Part shown: positions 15,722 through 23,552 of the stretch, in pieces
Position numbering within the stretch: the first letter of the stretch is position 1
Layout: every line of letters begins with the position of its first letter
From: CALOBA01 sp942491465
GTDB taxonomy: Bacteria > Pseudomonadota > Gammaproteobacteria > Chromatiales > Chromatiaceae
Assembly: GCA_942491465.1 (NCBI GenBank)
Contig: CALOBA010000047.1
Location: 1-44,530, forward strand
DNA: 44,530 nt
Direction: 5' to 3'
Notes under the pieces: generated by a model
What the model was told of the DNA's origin: nothing
Databases searched by the model: none
Seen by the model: the letters and a program-made list of their open reading frames with translations, nothing else
Made by a program: the position numbers and the translations under genes

Positions 15722-16079
15722 GACCGCGCCCCAACGCCGGTGGTGCCCGAGCGGAGATCGGCCGACCCATTGGCGCTGCGCCGCCACTGGCGCTCGCTCG
15801 CTCGACCGACCTGCTCGGCCTCGGTTGCTTGGATGCGGCTCATCGCGGGGGCACTCTTGCCTGTGGTGGGGAGATCAAGGAGGCAGGTCGGCAGCGCGCG
15901 CGGCCTGCAACGGGTCGACAACCCCAGTGCCGCTGCACGTGCGGAAGCGTCCGAAGCCGGATGCTAACGGGCGCTCGAAGGCCGGTCAATGCAACGGCAG
16001 TGGACTGACGGGACTCCCGCGTCGGCCTCGGAATCGGTATCATCCCCGCCAACCAGCCGATGTGCGGAGTCCTCGAGCG
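15722..16079. other. Divergent intergenic region, sensor kinase / universal stress protein
   Basis: No gene supported. It must hold the promoters of both divergent genes, but no convincing -35/-10 pair or operator palindrome stands out. Part of it (to 15787) would be coding if the kinase used its upstream ATG. Confidence 0.4.
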
Positions 16080-16637
16080 ATGAACGTGACCAATCGATCC
16101 CCATCCGACCAGCCGGGCGCTCGCCCGATCCTTGCTGCCGTCAGCCTCGACGAGCAAGGCCAGCACTGCCTGCGCCAGGCCTGCCGGCAGGCGGCCCTGA
16201 CCGGGGCGACCGTGATTGCGCTGCATGTGATCCACGAGACCGGCCGCAACGCCGGGCTGTATCGACGCCACGACACCGGCGAGGTGATGCGACCCATCGA
16301 CGCGATCGCCCGCGGGCTGTTGGCCGATGTCTGCGCCGAGGTGCTGGGCAGCGAGCCGGGCTGTCATGGACAGGAGCCGCGGCTGCTGGCGGTGGAAGGG
16401 GTGCCGGAGCAGCGTATCCCCGCGGTTGCAGCGCGCGTGCAGGCCGGGCTGATCATCGTCGGCGGGCAGCGTCCGCGGGGCCTCGAGCGCCTGTTCGGCC
16501 GCAATGTCGCCCGGCAGGTGCTGCGCAAGGCGGCCTGCCCGGTGCTGGTGGTGGATCGCGACGGCAACAGCGTCGATCCGCAAGACCTGCTGCCCGGACA
16601 TCGCGGGGGTCTTGGGGCGGCCCTGCCGATCCGTTGA
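16080..16637 (+). CDS. Universal stress protein (UspA family)
   Basis: 185 residues. The N-terminal strand PILAAVSLDEQGQHCLRQAC and the following helix, the central HVIHETG segment, and the C-terminal nucleotide-binding pattern IIVGGQRPRGLERLFGRNVA then LRKAACPVLVV match the Usp fold; the G-x2-G-x(n)-G ATP motif is present in slightly altered form (GGQRPRG). The family usually has 140-160 residues, so this one carries about 25 extra residues in the middle and a C-terminal tail. ATG 16080 was chosen as the start that leaves a short N-terminus before the first strand; the ribosome-binding site is weak. It faces the CHAD gene tail to tail. Usp proteins bind ATP and support survival of stress; the exact role here is unknown. 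Confidence 0.8.
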   Translation: MNVTNRSPSDQPGARPILAAVSLDEQGQHCLRQACRQAALTGATVIALHVIHETGRNAGLYRRHDTGEVMRPIDAIARGLLADVCAEVLGSEPGCHGQEPRLLAVEGVPEQRIPAVAARVQAGLIIVGGQRPRGLERLFGRNVARQVLRKAACPVLVVDRDGNSVDPQDLLPGHRGGLGAALPIR

Positions 16638-16683
16638 GCCGACACAAAGCCCAAGGTGTGCGGAACGCCTCAGGCCGGCAGCC

Positions 16684-17619
16684 TCAGCCGTCTTTACGCT
16701 TCTTCCACCAGGGGTGCTTGGCCTCCACCAGCTCTTCCCAGCAGGGGTCGAAGCGATCGAGCAGGTGGCGCGCCTGGCAGCTGCGCCAGCCGATGAGGCC
16801 GCCGGCGTAGACCAAGACCTCGTAGTCGCGCTCGTCGCGCAGCAGGTCGTCGAGCAGGTGGCGGGTGACGGCGACGTCGTTGATGATGCCGAGCAGGTCC
16901 TGCAACCCCTTCATGTGGCCGATGAACAGGTCCATGCCGTCGAACAGGGGGAGGAAGAACTCGGCGGCATAGCGCAGCTTCTTGCACTCGATGCGCAACT
17001 GGTGCAAGGCCGCGGCGTCGTCACGCTCCACATGGGTACCGGCGGTCAGCACGCGGCGCTCCTGCTTGTCGAGCAGCGCGCGGGCGTAGATGACGATGCC
17101 GGCGTGCAGGCGCTTGGCCTGCTTCTTCTTGAGCTTGGCCTGCTCCCAGGCACGGGCCTCGACCCAGGCCGGGAAGGCGTCGCGGAACTGCGCAAAGCGC
17201 TCGCTGTCGAGCATGGGCACGACGCGCTCGGCATAGACCCGCGCACGCTGCTGCTCGGCGAGGGTCTGCAGGCGATCGCCGCCGGCCAGCGGCAGCTGTG
17301 TCGATGCCTCGGCCAGCCCCTCGGTGAGGAAGACGTCCAGGTCGCGGGCGTTGCCGAGTTCGCCGGCGATCCAGCGCATCTCCTCGCCCCAGTGCTCGGT
17401 CGCCGCCTTTGGGGCGGCATCGCGAAACAGCGATAGGGCAGAGCGCATGCGGCGGAACGATACCCGCACCTGATGCACCCCTTCGATGTCGTCCCAGCTG
17501 CGCGCGCTGTCGCACCAGGTCAGCATGGAGTCGAGGTTGTGGCGCAGGATCGTGGCGAACGCCTCGCTGGTGCTCTGCTCGGCGTGGATCGGTGGCGGGG
17601 CTTTGGATTTCGATGGCAT
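16684..17619 (-). CDS. CHAD-domain protein (polyphosphate-associated)
   Basis: 311 residues, helical and rich in His, Arg and Lys. Two halves of the CHAD fold are visible: GVHQVRVSFRRMRSALSLFR with GNARDLDVFL, and ALHQLRIECKKLRYAAEFF with GLQDLLGIINDVAVTRHLL. The paired HQxRVxxRRxR and HxLRIxxKKLRY motifs form the basic surface that binds polyphosphate in characterised CHAD proteins, which locate to polyP granules. There is no attached CYTH domain. The start at 17619 has GGAG 7 nt upstream. The neighbours (PiT transporter, DUF47, PPK2 within 4 kb) strengthen a role in polyphosphate storage. Confidence 0.9.
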   Translation of the reverse strand: MPSKSKAPPPIHAEQSTSEAFATILRHNLDSMLTWCDSARSWDDIEGVHQVRVSFRRMRSALSLFRDAAPKAATEHWGEEMRWIAGELGNARDLDVFLTEGLAEASTQLPLAGGDRLQTLAEQQRARVYAERVVPMLDSERFAQFRDAFPAWVEARAWEQAKLKKKQAKRLHAGIVIYARALLDKQERRVLTAGTHVERDDAAALHQLRIECKKLRYAAEFFLPLFDGMDLFIGHMKGLQDLLGIINDVAVTRHLLDDLLRDERDYEVLVYAGGLIGWRSCQARHLLDRFDPCWEELVEAKHPWWKKRKDG

Positions 17620-17730
17620 GGCGGCGCTCCGACTCCGCGGTTGAAGGTCGCGGTTTAGGCGAGCATAGCGGAAAGCCGTGGATTTGGCTGTGCCGTTTTG
17701 CCGCCGCCCCCGCGGACGTCCAGGCGCGAT

Positions 17731-17772
17731 TTGATGCGGATCAAGGCCCGGCGCTGGTTCGGCCCGTACTGT
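17731..17772 (+). promoter_or_regulatory. Perfect FNR/Anr box with -10, promoter of CBS-HPP pair
   Basis: TTGATGCGGATCAA (17731-17744) matches the FNR/Anr consensus TTGAT-N4-ATCAA without mismatch. Its centre is 41.5 bp before about 17779, and TACTGT at 17767-17772 is correctly placed as a -10 for that start, the geometry of a class II FNR-activated promoter. The start codon of the CBS gene follows at 17852. This predicts induction by oxygen limitation. Confidence 0.7.
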
Positions 17773-17851
17773 CGGCGTTGATCATCGTCTCGACCACTGC
17801 AGCCCATCGGCCCGGTCGGGGCAGTGGGCGCGAATACACGAAGGAGCCTCC

Positions 17852-18487
17852 ATGCCCGATCCCCACGACCCAGAACCAGACCGCCCGGCAGCAGACGAGA
17901 TGCCCGTCGATGCCCTCGTGCTCGACGACGAGGACGTGTTCGACGCCATGCGCCAGATCCCCGGCTATCTGGACATCAGCACCGAGGACTTCCGCGCCAT
18001 CTACCGCCTCGCCCACGCCCACGCGCGGCAGCGGCGGCTGCATGAGCTCCGCGCGCTGGACCTGATGCTGCCGGACATCCGTCCGCTGGCACCGGACTGG
18101 TCGCTTAAGGCCGCGGCCGAGTGTCTGCTTGAGCAGGACCTCAAGGCGCTGCCGGTGGTGGCCGCCGACGGCACCGTTGCGGGCATGCTGACGGAGACCG
18201 ACTTTCTGCGCTGCGCCGGCGTCGGCTCCTATCTGGAGCTGCTGCTGCACGTTGACGCCACGCCGCCCGGTGAGCGCACCCGGTGTCTCGGTACGCCCGT
18301 GGCGGAGGCGATGTCGGCGCCCGCCGTCTGCGTCACCGAGCAGGCAAGGGCACCGCAGCTGCTCGCCGCCTTCCGCCGCCATGGCGGGCGCAGCATGCCG
18401 GTGATCGACGCCGACGGCCGGCTGCGCGGACTCTTGCTGCGCAAGGACCTGCTGCACGCGGCGCACCTGGACGAGGGGGCTGCCTAG
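17852..18487 (+). CDS. Two-CBS-domain protein
   Basis: 211 residues, cytoplasmic. Residues 60-120 form one CBS domain (RPLAPDWSLKAAAECLLEQD, LPVVAADGTVAGMLTETDFL) and residues 145-205 the second (VAEAMSAPAVCVTEQ, MPVIDADGRLRGLLLRKDLL). CBS pairs bind adenosine ligands such as AMP, ATP or NAD and gate partner proteins. The next gene, an HPP-family membrane protein, starts one base after the stop; in many bacteria HPP and CBS domains are fused in one polypeptide, so this protein very likely regulates that membrane protein. AAGGAG precedes the ATG at a good distance. An FNR box sits upstream. Confidence 0.85.
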   Translation: MPDPHDPEPDRPAADEMPVDALVLDDEDVFDAMRQIPGYLDISTEDFRAIYRLAHAHARQRRLHELRALDLMLPDIRPLAPDWSLKAAAECLLEQDLKALPVVAADGTVAGMLTETDFLRCAGVGSYLELLLHVDATPPGERTRCLGTPVAEAMSAPAVCVTEQARAPQLLAAFRRHGGRSMPVIDADGRLRGLLLRKDLLHAAHLDEGAA

Positions 18488-18488
18488 C

Positions 18489-19043
18489 ATGCGGCGGTAC
18501 CTTGCCAAGTGGCGCGGCACCACCCGCGGGAGCCCGCCGCGGGTCGGCAACGCCGAGGTACTCTGGTCCTGGGCCGGCGCCTTCATCGGCATCGCCCTGG
18601 TCACCTGGGTCAACCGCCTGTTCTTCAGTGCTGCCGATGCGCAGCTCATGATCGGCTCCCTCGGCGCCTCGGCCGTGCTGGTCTACGGCGCCGTGCGCAG
18701 CCCGCTGGCGCAGCCGCGCAACCTGCTCGGCGGGCATCTGTTGTCCGCGCTGGTGGGCGTCGGCTGTTGGCAGCTGTTGAGCCACTGGCCCGGCGTCGCG
18801 CCGCTGCTGGCACCGGCCTTGGCCGTCGCGACCGCCATCGCGCTGATGCACCTGACCCGCACCCTGCACCCGCCGGGTGGCGCGACGGCGCTCATCGCCG
18901 TCATCGGCTCCGAGGACCTGCACGCCGCCGGCCTCTGGTACGTGCTGATCCCCGCCGGGCTCGGGCCGCTCCTGCTGCTGGCGGTGGCGCTGGTGGTGAA
19001 CAACCTGGCACCCACACGGCGCTATCCCGAGACCTGGTGGTGA
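18489..19043 (+). CDS. HPP-family integral membrane protein
   Basis: 184 residues with four hydrophobic helices (starting near WAGAFIGIALVTWV, AQLMIGSLGASAVLVYGA, LLAPALAVATAIALMHL and VLIPAGLGPLLLLAVALVV). The family signature HPPGGATALIAVIG is present between helices 3 and 4, as is the QPRNLLGGHLLSALVG segment. Plant HPP homologues have been linked to nitrite transport into plastids; bacterial functions are largely unassigned. It is translated with the CBS gene (1-nt gap) and the pair lies behind an FNR box, which fits a role in anaerobic nitrogen-oxide or other ion handling, but that is inference. Confidence 0.88.
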   Translation: MRRYLAKWRGTTRGSPPRVGNAEVLWSWAGAFIGIALVTWVNRLFFSAADAQLMIGSLGASAVLVYGAVRSPLAQPRNLLGGHLLSALVGVGCWQLLSHWPGVAPLLAPALAVATAIALMHLTRTLHPPGGATALIAVIGSEDLHAAGLWYVLIPAGLGPLLLLAVALVVNNLAPTRRYPETWW

Positions 19044-19069
19044 GTCGCGGGCTGTCTTGCAGGTCAGGC

Positions 19070-19771
19070 CTAGGCGATCTGCACGACGATGTGGTGCAGC
19101 ACCCCGCTGGCGTAGTCCACCCGATCGGCGGCGTTGGACATGTGCCGATAGAGCTCGCGGCGCTTGAAGATATCGATGACGTAGCGCATGGCCTCGGCCT
19201 CGGCGGTGCCCGGCTTCTGGCCCTTGCTCAGGGCTTGGATGTGGTCATCGGCCTGGAACAGTTCCACCAGTGCGGCGCGGTAGACCTTCTCGGCGCTGCG
19301 CTCGGTCTTGCGCGCGGCGGCGGCGTCGGTGTCGGCGTCGGCGGGTGAGGTGGAGAGCTTGGCGTAGCCGTCACGCAGGGCGTGGCAGCCGTTGCGGATC
19401 AGCCGGGCCATCTCGGCCATGTACGCGTCGGGCTTGACCGCCAAGGCGTCGATCTCGCGGACCGTGGTCTTGGCGTAGTTCAGGATCTCGTCGATGGCCA
19501 TGATCGCGCGGTAGATGTCCTCGCGGTCCATCGGGGTCGCGAAGGCGCGGCTGAGCACGCCCATGTTGCGGGACTTGATCCGGTCGCCCTCCTTTTCCAT
19601 CGCGCGCACCTGCTCGCCGTATTCAGCGGCACCGGTCTCCATGAATTGGACGAACACGTCCATGGCGTTGCAGACCTGATCGCATTGGTCGTTGATCAGG
19701 CCGTAGAAGTCGGGCATGCGTGGAAAGACGCGATCGACCAGGCGGGTGACGGCGGAATTGCTCGAGCTCAT
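19070..19771 (-). CDS. DUF47 / PhoU-like partner of PiT transporter
   Basis: 233 residues, all helical. Typical segments of the TIGR00153/DUF47 family are visible: FYGLINDQCDQVCNAMDVFV, ME-KEGDRIKSRNMGVLSRAF, TPMDREDIYRAIMAIDEILN and YVIDIFKRRELYRHMSNAAD. The acidic E/DxxxD clusters match metal-binding motifs of PhoU-type bundles. AGGAG lies 8 nt before the ATG. It follows the PiT gene after a 39-nt gap on the same strand, the standard pit-DUF47 pairing in which the cytoplasmic protein is thought to control the transporter. Confidence 0.92.
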   Translation of the reverse strand: MSSSNSAVTRLVDRVFPRMPDFYGLINDQCDQVCNAMDVFVQFMETGAAEYGEQVRAMEKEGDRIKSRNMGVLSRAFATPMDREDIYRAIMAIDEILNYAKTTVREIDALAVKPDAYMAEMARLIRNGCHALRDGYAKLSTSPADADTDAAAARKTERSAEKVYRAALVELFQADDHIQALSKGQKPGTAEAEAMRYVIDIFKRRELYRHMSNAADRVDYASGVLHHIVVQIA

Positions 19772-19810
19772 TGGCGGTCTCCTCAGGTGGTGTATTCGGG
19801 GTAGTCCGGC

Positions 19811-20851
19811 TCAGTCGAGGTCGACCAACAGTTGGACCAGCAGGTAGGTCAACATCGAGACGGTGCCGGCGCCGGGGATGGTGATGATCCAGGTGCTGAC
19901 GATCTCCTTGGCCTTGGCCCAGCGCACGGCCTTGGGTCGCTCGGAGGCGCCGATGCCCATCAGCGACGAGCTGACGACGTGGGTGGTCGACACCGGCGCG
20001 CCGACCATCGAGGCACCAAAGATCACCGCCGCTGATGTCAGCTGGGCGTCGAAGGCATGAATCGGCCGGACCTTGAAGATGCCGAAGCCGACGGTGCGCA
20101 CGATGCGCCAGCCGCCGGAGAGGATGCCCAGGGTGATGGCGAACGCGCAGGAGAGGATGACCCAGAACGGCACCGAGAACTCTTCGATGAAGCCCCCGCT
20201 GAGCAGCACCAGCGTGATGATGCCCATGCTCTTCTGGGCGTCGTTGGCGCCATGGGAGAAGGCCAGTCCGGCGCAGGAGAGGATCTGGATGCGCTTGAAG
20301 AAGCGGTTAGCGCTGGGCTTGGCGCCGCGCATCAGAAAGAAGCTCAGGCGATGGATGCCGAAGCCGACCCAAAAACCGATGATCGGCGACAGGATCAGCG
20401 CCAACAGGACCTTGGTCACGCCGGTCAGATGCCCATCGGCGAGCTGTGCGAAGCCCCAGATCACATGGTCGCCGCCGACACCGATGAGCACGGCCCCGGT
20501 GAGGCCGCCGACCAACGCATGGGACGACGACGACGGGATCCCGAACCACCAGGTCAGCAGGTTCCAGAAGATGGCCCCGGACAGCCCGCAGAGGATGATG
20601 CTGACCGACAGGACCGCGGCCACGTCGTCGAGGTTGACGAACTTGCCGATGGTGTTGGCCACCGCGGTGCCGCCGAGGATCGGCCCGAGAAATTCGAATG
20701 TGGCGACGATAACGACGGCCTGAATTGGCGTCAGCGCCCGCGAGGCGATGGGCGTAGCGATGATGTTCGAGGCATCGTGAAAGCCGTTGGTGTAGTCGAA
20801 CAGCAGCACAACGGCCACCGACACCACGACCAGCAGGGACAGCGTCTCCAT
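19811..20851 (-). CDS. pit: Low-affinity inorganic phosphate transporter (PiT family)
   Basis: About 346 residues with ten or so membrane helices. PiT signatures are present in both halves: FDYTNGFHDASNIIATPIAS near the N-terminus and FSHGANDAQKSMGII in the second, plus GIPSSSSHALVGGLTG and GAPVSTTHVVSSSLMG, the paired inverted-repeat motifs of this fold. It imports phosphate coupled to cations. The start is the ATG at 20851 (METLSLL), because GGGAGG lies 9 nt upstream; an ATG 27 nt earlier has no such site. Transcribed with its DUF47 partner, divergent from ppk2, with a Pho box in the shared upstream region. Confidence 0.93.
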   Translation of the reverse strand: METLSLLVVVSVAVVLLFDYTNGFHDASNIIATPIASRALTPIQAVVIVATFEFLGPILGGTAVANTIGKFVNLDDVAAVLSVSIILCGLSGAIFWNLLTWWFGIPSSSSHALVGGLTGAVLIGVGGDHVIWGFAQLADGHLTGVTKVLLALILSPIIGFWVGFGIHRLSFFLMRGAKPSANRFFKRIQILSCAGLAFSHGANDAQKSMGIITLVLLSGGFIEEFSVPFWVILSCAFAITLGILSGGWRIVRTVGFGIFKVRPIHAFDAQLTSAAVIFGASMVGAPVSTTHVVSSSLMGIGASERPKAVRWAKAKEIVSTWIITIPGAGTVSMLTYLLVQLLVDLD

Positions 20852-21004
20852 CGGCGATTTCCTCCCGGAGTTTGGCATGGGACCCGCTCGTCAGGCGTGG
20901 ACGCAGCCGCTTGCATGGCGGCGACCCCAAACACGGCCGGCGGGGATGGACGGGCAGGTGAAGGATGCCGGCAGCGCGACCGTTGATCGTCTGCGGCTTG
21001 AAAA

Positions 21005-21044
21005 TTGTCACGAAGTTGTCATGCTTGCGTCACAGTATAGTCAT
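21005..21044 (+). promoter_or_regulatory. Four-repeat Pho box upstream of ppk2
   Basis: TTGTCAC (21005), TTGTCAT (21016), GCGTCAC (21027) and TAGTCAT (21038) are spaced at exactly 11 bp. The first pair is a near-consensus Pho box (two CTGTCAT-like 7-mers with a 4-nt spacer); the second pair is weaker but in phase. A TATAGT at 21036-21041 or the AT-rich TATTAAC just after could be the -10. Orientation points to ppk2, 150 nt downstream; the divergent pit gene shares the region. Confidence 0.7.
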
Positions 21045-21191
21045 ATTAACGTAACAAAAACCCCGCGTGATGACTTCGGATGCCGGCGGGCCTGCATCGA
21101 TGCGCAAGGCATTGGTCTCGTGCCGCTTAATCCCGGCGCCCCCATGCGCGGGTCGGAGGCATCCGGTTGCCCCCACCATGAGGAGAAAACG

Positions 21192-22217
21192 ATGACCCCG
21201 ACGGACAGCACCTCGGCCCTGACGGCCACCAATGCGTTGGTCGATGACCACGCCACCGACGACGATCTGCTGCTCGAGGCTGAGGCCCTAGCACAGGAGC
21301 AACGGGAGGAGGAGGCGCAGACCAAGCCCCGCAAGGGCAAGACGCGCAGAGTGAAGACCGCCCTGCTCAGCGCCAGCGGACGCGACGCCGAGGAGTACAA
21401 GCTCAAGCAGGCGAAGAAGGCCTCCACGCGCAAGGGGCCGGCAGATGACTTGACCGGCGAGCTCAACAAGCTCAGCGGCGCGGACTATCTCGAACTCATC
21501 ATGCCGCTGCATGTCGAGCTGCTGAAGATGCAGAACTGGGTCAAGGAGCAGGGCCTGCGCCTATTGGTCATCAACGAGGGCCGCGATGCCGCCGGCAAGG
21601 GCGGCACCATCAAGCGCTTCGTCGAGCACATGAACCCGCGCGGCGCCCGCGTGGTCGCCCTCGACAAGCCCGGCGACCGCGAGCGTACCCAGTGGTACTT
21701 CCAGCGCTATGTCGCCCACCTGCCGAGCGGCGGCGAGATCGTCTTCTTCGACCGCAGCTGGTACAACCGGGCCATGGTCGAGCGCGTGATGGGCTTCTGC
21801 AACGGCTCCGAGGTCAAGGAGTTCCTGCGCTCGGTGCCGGAGCTGGAGCGGATGCTGATCCGCTCAGGCATCAAGCTGTTCAAGTTCTACTACTCGGTGA
21901 GCAAAGACTCCCAGGCGCGGCGCTTCGCCAAGCGCGTCGATGACCCGCTGCGCCAATGGAAGCTCAGTCCGGTGGATCAGGAATCGCAGGACAAATGGGA
22001 CGCCTACACCCGCGCCAAGGAGGACATGTTCTTCTTTACGTCCACGGCCGACTCGCCATGGACCATCATCAAGTCCGACGACAAGAAGCGGGCGCGCATC
22101 AACGCGATCCGCTACCTGTTGAGCCAGATCGACTATCCGGGTCGCAGAGACGAGCTGCTGGGCATCGACCGCCGGGTCGTGCGCAGCGTGCAGGAAGAGA
22201 CAGGCGTCGAGGACTGA
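21192..22217 (+). CDS. ppk2: Polyphosphate kinase 2
   Basis: 341 residues. PPK2 transfers phosphate between polyphosphate and nucleoside diphosphates or monophosphates. The core starts near residue 95: LRLLVINEGRDAAGKGGTIK holds Walker A (GRDAAGKGG), IVFFDRSWYNRAMVERVMGF is Walker B and the following helix, and PLRQWKLSPVDQESQDKWDA with YTRAKEDMFFFTS is the conserved PPK2 segment. A charged, Lys/Glu-rich N-terminal stretch of about 75 residues precedes it. AGGAG lies 6 nt before the ATG at 21192. The four-repeat Pho box upstream, the divergent PiT transporter and the CHAD protein nearby place it in a phosphate-starvation and polyphosphate block. Confidence 0.93.
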   Translation: MTPTDSTSALTATNALVDDHATDDDLLLEAEALAQEQREEEAQTKPRKGKTRRVKTALLSASGRDAEEYKLKQAKKASTRKGPADDLTGELNKLSGADYLELIMPLHVELLKMQNWVKEQGLRLLVINEGRDAAGKGGTIKRFVEHMNPRGARVVALDKPGDRERTQWYFQRYVAHLPSGGEIVFFDRSWYNRAMVERVMGFCNGSEVKEFLRSVPELERMLIRSGIKLFKFYYSVSKDSQARRFAKRVDDPLRQWKLSPVDQESQDKWDAYTRAKEDMFFFTSTADSPWTIIKSDDKKRARINAIRYLLSQIDYPGRRDELLGIDRRVVRSVQEETGVED

Positions 22218-22355
22218 CCCCGGATCCCCAGGTGACCGGGCGTCGGCCGGGGTCGCGGAAGCATCCGCCCCCGCCGCACGCGCATCACCGCGCTGCTGTA
22301 CGAGCGCGACCTTCCCCCACAGAGACCGGTCGTAGACCGGCGGAGGCAAGTTGCA

Positions 22356-22652
22356 GTGACCGATATCAACCACAGCGGCGGTGTCATGGCCATGCTGGTT
22401 TCCCGCTTCGAGGGCGAGCAGCTCGACGACCTGCTGGCGCTCAAGCGCGCCGTCGATGACGGTGCCCGCCTAAGCGAGCACCACGGCAACCTGCTTGGGC
22501 AGGTCTGCAGTGAAGCGATCCACAGCAAGCGTCTGGTCGACAAGCACCCGGAGTATCAAGCCCTGTATGCCCGTTCGGCCCGGCTGTTCAACGAGATCGC
22601 GGCGCGGGCGTTGGAGAACGAGATGACCCTGCGTCATCCGACCAAGCACTAA
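22356..22652 (+). CDS. Small helical hypothetical protein
   Basis: 98 residues from GTG 22356, with GGAGG about 10 nt upstream. The sequence is helical and charged (FEGEQLDDLLALKRAVDDGA, HHGNLLGQVCSEAIHSKRLV, ARLFNEIAARALENEM). I do not recognise the family. It lies 138 nt after ppk2 on the same strand and ends 17 nt before a large inverted repeat that could terminate the transcript, so it may belong to the ppk2 unit. An ATG 30 nt inside would shorten it. Function unknown. Confidence 0.55.
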   Translation: MTDINHSGGVMAMLVSRFEGEQLDDLLALKRAVDDGARLSEHHGNLLGQVCSEAIHSKRLVDKHPEYQALYARSARLFNEIAARALENEMTLRHPTKH

Positions 22653-22668
22653 GTCAAGGTTCAGAAAC

Positions 22669-22741
22669 AAGTGGTGCAGACGCAACGACGAAACGGCCAA
22701 TCCAAAGGCTCAGCGAGCGGGCGTCTGCACCACTTATTTTT
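22669..22741 (+). terminator. 15-bp inverted repeat with T-run after ppk2 unit
   Basis: AAGTGGTGCAGACGC (22669-22683) is perfectly complementary to GCGTCTGCACCACTT (22721-22735), with a 37-nt loop and ATTTTT after it. It can end transcripts from the ppk2 side. The arms are unusually long and the loop large for a simple terminator, so a miniature mobile-element remnant is an alternative reading. Confidence 0.6.
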
Positions 22742-22906
22742 GAATCGATCCTAAGCGCTTGGGGGCGGCGAGGCTCTGCAGCGGCGAGTCGGCTCGGCGC
22801 GGCGGGGCGAGCATTGTTGCGGAGCGCTCGCCCACCGGACGACGCGGAAGGCAGGGTTGATCTGGACGCCTCGGTGAGGCGCCGCAGTCCTTTCACCGTT
22901 CGACGA

Positions 22907-23542
22907 CTACCACCGCAGCACCCGGGGTCCGAGGACGGCACCGAGGGTGCCCGCCAGACCGATACCGAGGCTGTACCAGACGGCGACGAAGGCCGGTGAC
23001 AGCTCGGTGCAGGCGAGGCTGTAGCCAAGTGCGCCGAGCGCGCCGGCCAGCAGCCCAGCCGCCAGGCCGGCGGCCCTTGGCCGGGTGGGCGCCAATCCAC
23101 GCAAGGCCCACAGCGCGCCGGCCAGGGCCGGCAGCGACAGGGCGAACACGTTGCCGGGGCAGCGCGACCAGGAATGGCCGAGCACCAACGCCAGGCGCTC
23201 TCCCGCCGGGCTGACCAGCAAGACTCCCAGCGCCAGCAGCCCCATGGCCATCAACACCAGCAGCAGCGCGCGCAGCGGCGCACGGGTGCGCGGTACCGGC
23301 CGGCCCAGCCGTGCGGCGAGCCAGGCCGCCGCCGCCGCCAAGCCACCGGCATAGGCAAACTTGATCCAGGGCGCCGGGGTCGCGAAGAGCTCAGCCGGGA
23401 TCGGGCCGAAGATTGCCAACGCGCCTGCCGCGCTCGCGACGATGCCCAGCGCCACCATCGGCAGCAACCGGCGCGCCTCGACCCAGCGCGGGGCCGGACC
23501 AGCGCCGGTGGCCAAGAGGTCGATCAATTCGTTGGTCTTCAT
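22907..23542 (-). CDS. nrsF: NrsF-type (DUF1109) membrane anti-sigma factor
   Basis: 211 residues with six hydrophobic helices (for example LLPMVALGIVASAAGALAIF, LLVLMAMGLLALGVLLV and VFALSLPALAGALWALRGLA). The N-terminus MKTNELIDLLATGAGPA and the pair of conserved cysteines in the membrane part (WSRCPGNV and LACTELSP) match DUF1109/NrsF proteins, which hold an ECF sigma factor inactive at the membrane until metal or oxidant stress touches the cysteines. It begins 10 nt after the sigma-factor gene. Together they control the divergent bufferin-type operon, as SigF-NrsF does in Caulobacter (family knowledge). Confidence 0.9.
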   Translation of the reverse strand: MKTNELIDLLATGAGPAPRWVEARRLLPMVALGIVASAAGALAIFGPIPAELFATPAPWIKFAYAGGLAAAAAWLAARLGRPVPRTRAPLRALLLVLMAMGLLALGVLLVSPAGERLALVLGHSWSRCPGNVFALSLPALAGALWALRGLAPTRPRAAGLAAGLLAGALGALGYSLACTELSPAFVAVWYSLGIGLAGTLGAVLGPRVLRW

Positions 23543-23552
23543 GCTGTCTTTC

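Noticed and set aside
14774..15967. 397-codon plus-strand frame opposite the sensor kinase
   Set aside because: Antisense to HisKA/HAMP coding sequence, no domain signal.
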